From: Cytophagales bacterium
GTDB lineage: Bacteria; Bacteroidota; Bacteroidia; Cytophagales; Cyclobacteriaceae
Direction of reading: 5' to 3'
Length of the DNA stretch: 5,162 bases
Assembly (NCBI GenBank): GCA_029262955.1
Contig: JAJCYL010000519.1
Span: 1 to 5,162, forward strand
How positions within the stretch are numbered: the stretch's first letter is position 1; each line of letters begins with the position of its first letter. Position numbers and translations under genes: made by a program. Below the pieces are notes generated by a model. It saw only the letters and a program-made list of their open reading frames with translations, was not told where the DNA came from and did not search any database. Of the stretch, positions 4,793-5,162 are shown one piece after another.

Positions 4793-5076
4793 CCTTAACC
4801 GCAAGGTGGTTTCAGGATAAACTAAGGACAATGGTGGAGATTAAAAATCAGGAAGGTTTGTTGGGAATGTAGTTGTTAACGGAATGATCAATGAAGACCT
4901 TATTTTTTATACTACCCTTTTCTGTCTTGATTGAAAAAGGGAACTTGATAGTATTATTGATTGATAGAAGCGTATAAAGGGCCACGACCCGACTACGCAC
5001 CATTGGCGGAGTTTGAGATCAAAGAGATCTCATTTTATTTTTCGTAAAAACGATCATTTAAACGTCCGTTTTTTAC
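4793..5076 (+). repeat. structured repeat element, copy C (most diverged)
   Basis: Stem 1 pairs CCTTA (4793-4797) with TAAGG (4823-4827). The 11-nt one-sided bulge is ACCGCAAGGTG (4798-4808). Stem 2 is short: GTTT (4809-4812) with AAAC (4819-4822). A copy-specific hairpin follows: ATACTA/TAGTAT (4909-4914 with 4949-4954) around CCCTTTT/AAAAGGG. Then come ATTGATTGAT (4956-4965), a hairpin closed by GCGTA/TACGC (4970-4974 with 4994-4998), ACCATTGGCGG (4999-5009) and the hairpin GAGATC-AAAGA-GATCTC (5015-5031), which replaces the GGGGT/ACCCC pairs of A and B. The last hairpin is at 5044-5076. No gene is supported within it. It lies 56 bp upstream of the 110-residue gene. Confidence 0.65.
5044..5076 (+). 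terminator. terminator-like hairpin at the end of copy C
   Basis: GTAAAAACG (5044-5052) pairs with CGTTTTTTAC (5067-5076), with one extra T. The U-run lies in the 3' arm rather than after it, so termination is uncertain. Copies A and B carry a T-run (CATTTTTATG, CGTTTTTAGC) at about the same place. Confidence 0.35.
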
Positions 5077-5138
5077 AGGAACCTACTGACATAATGACTT
5101 ATCAAAATAGATGGCACAAAGATTGATCTCATTAGATC

Positions 5139-5162
5139 AGAGCAGTAGCTCAATTGGACAGA
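5139..5162 (+). tRNA. 5' part of a tRNA gene, cut by the window edge
   Basis: AGAGCAG would be the 5' acceptor strand, followed by T8-A9, the D-stem strand GCTC and the D-loop AATTGGACA-GA. This is the normal layout of a tRNA 5' half, and GCTCAATTGGACAGA is frequent in tRNA-Arg genes. The anticodon and 3' half lie outside the window, so neither identity nor integrity can be tested. Position 1 being A is less usual. A perfect 6-bp hairpin, TGATCT-CATT-AGATCA (5124-5139), touches the first base. Confidence 0.55.

Noticed and set aside
1..5162. CRISPR array or insertion sequence
   Set aside because: There are no short regularly spaced identical repeats, no transposase-like ORF, and no terminal inverted repeats with target duplications around the elements.

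Overview
The window is AT-rich, gene-poor accessory DNA that most likely comes from a member of the Bacteroidota. The clues are a stand-alone JAB-domain RadC of the type common on Bacteroidota mobile and defence-rich islands (its FQVAEIEL start and HNHPSGN motif are visible), the general lack of Shine-Dalgarno sequences, and the many very small AT-rich genes. This assignment is inference. No transposase, integrase, CRISPR array or rRNA was seen. The right edge appears to run into the 5' half of a tRNA gene, so the segment may be an island next to a tRNA.

Left part (1-1645), plus strand: four small genes read the same way. Two of them (94-381 and 1385-1645) are clear paralogs of unknown function. 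They flank a beta-rich protein with faint MORN-like repeats (452-895) and a protein with a C-terminal winged helix (905-1357). The last two of the four are tightly spaced, and the set ends at a bidirectional terminator (about 1657-1689).

Middle and right part (1686-4737): the confident genes are on the minus strand. They are a coiled-coil protein with one C-terminal membrane segment (1943-1686), RadC (3010-2552), a 98-residue beta-barrel-like protein (3981-3685) and a 110-residue unknown (4737-4405). Two overlapping micro-ORFs (3417-3551 and 3533-3622) read the other way.

The most striking content is non-coding. Three diverged copies (A 1993-2364, B 3055-3364, C 4793-5076) of one structured element lie between the genes, and a tail-only fragment lies at 414-484. 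Each full copy begins with a 5-bp stem whose sequence differs in every copy but always pairs perfectly. An 11-nt one-sided bulge (ANCGNNAG...) and a second stem follow. Further on come an ATTGATTG box, the box ACCRTTGRCGG and a short hairpin whose pairs also covary. Each copy starts about 45-56 bp upstream of the start codon of a minus-strand gene and points away from it, so the gene-plus-element pair looks like a repeating cassette-like unit. A separate Y-shaped fold at 4049-4108 occupies a similar place upstream of the 98-residue gene. I cannot match the element to a known RNA or recombination-site family. It could be a divergently transcribed RNA, a long structured 5' leader, or a folded-DNA recombination site.
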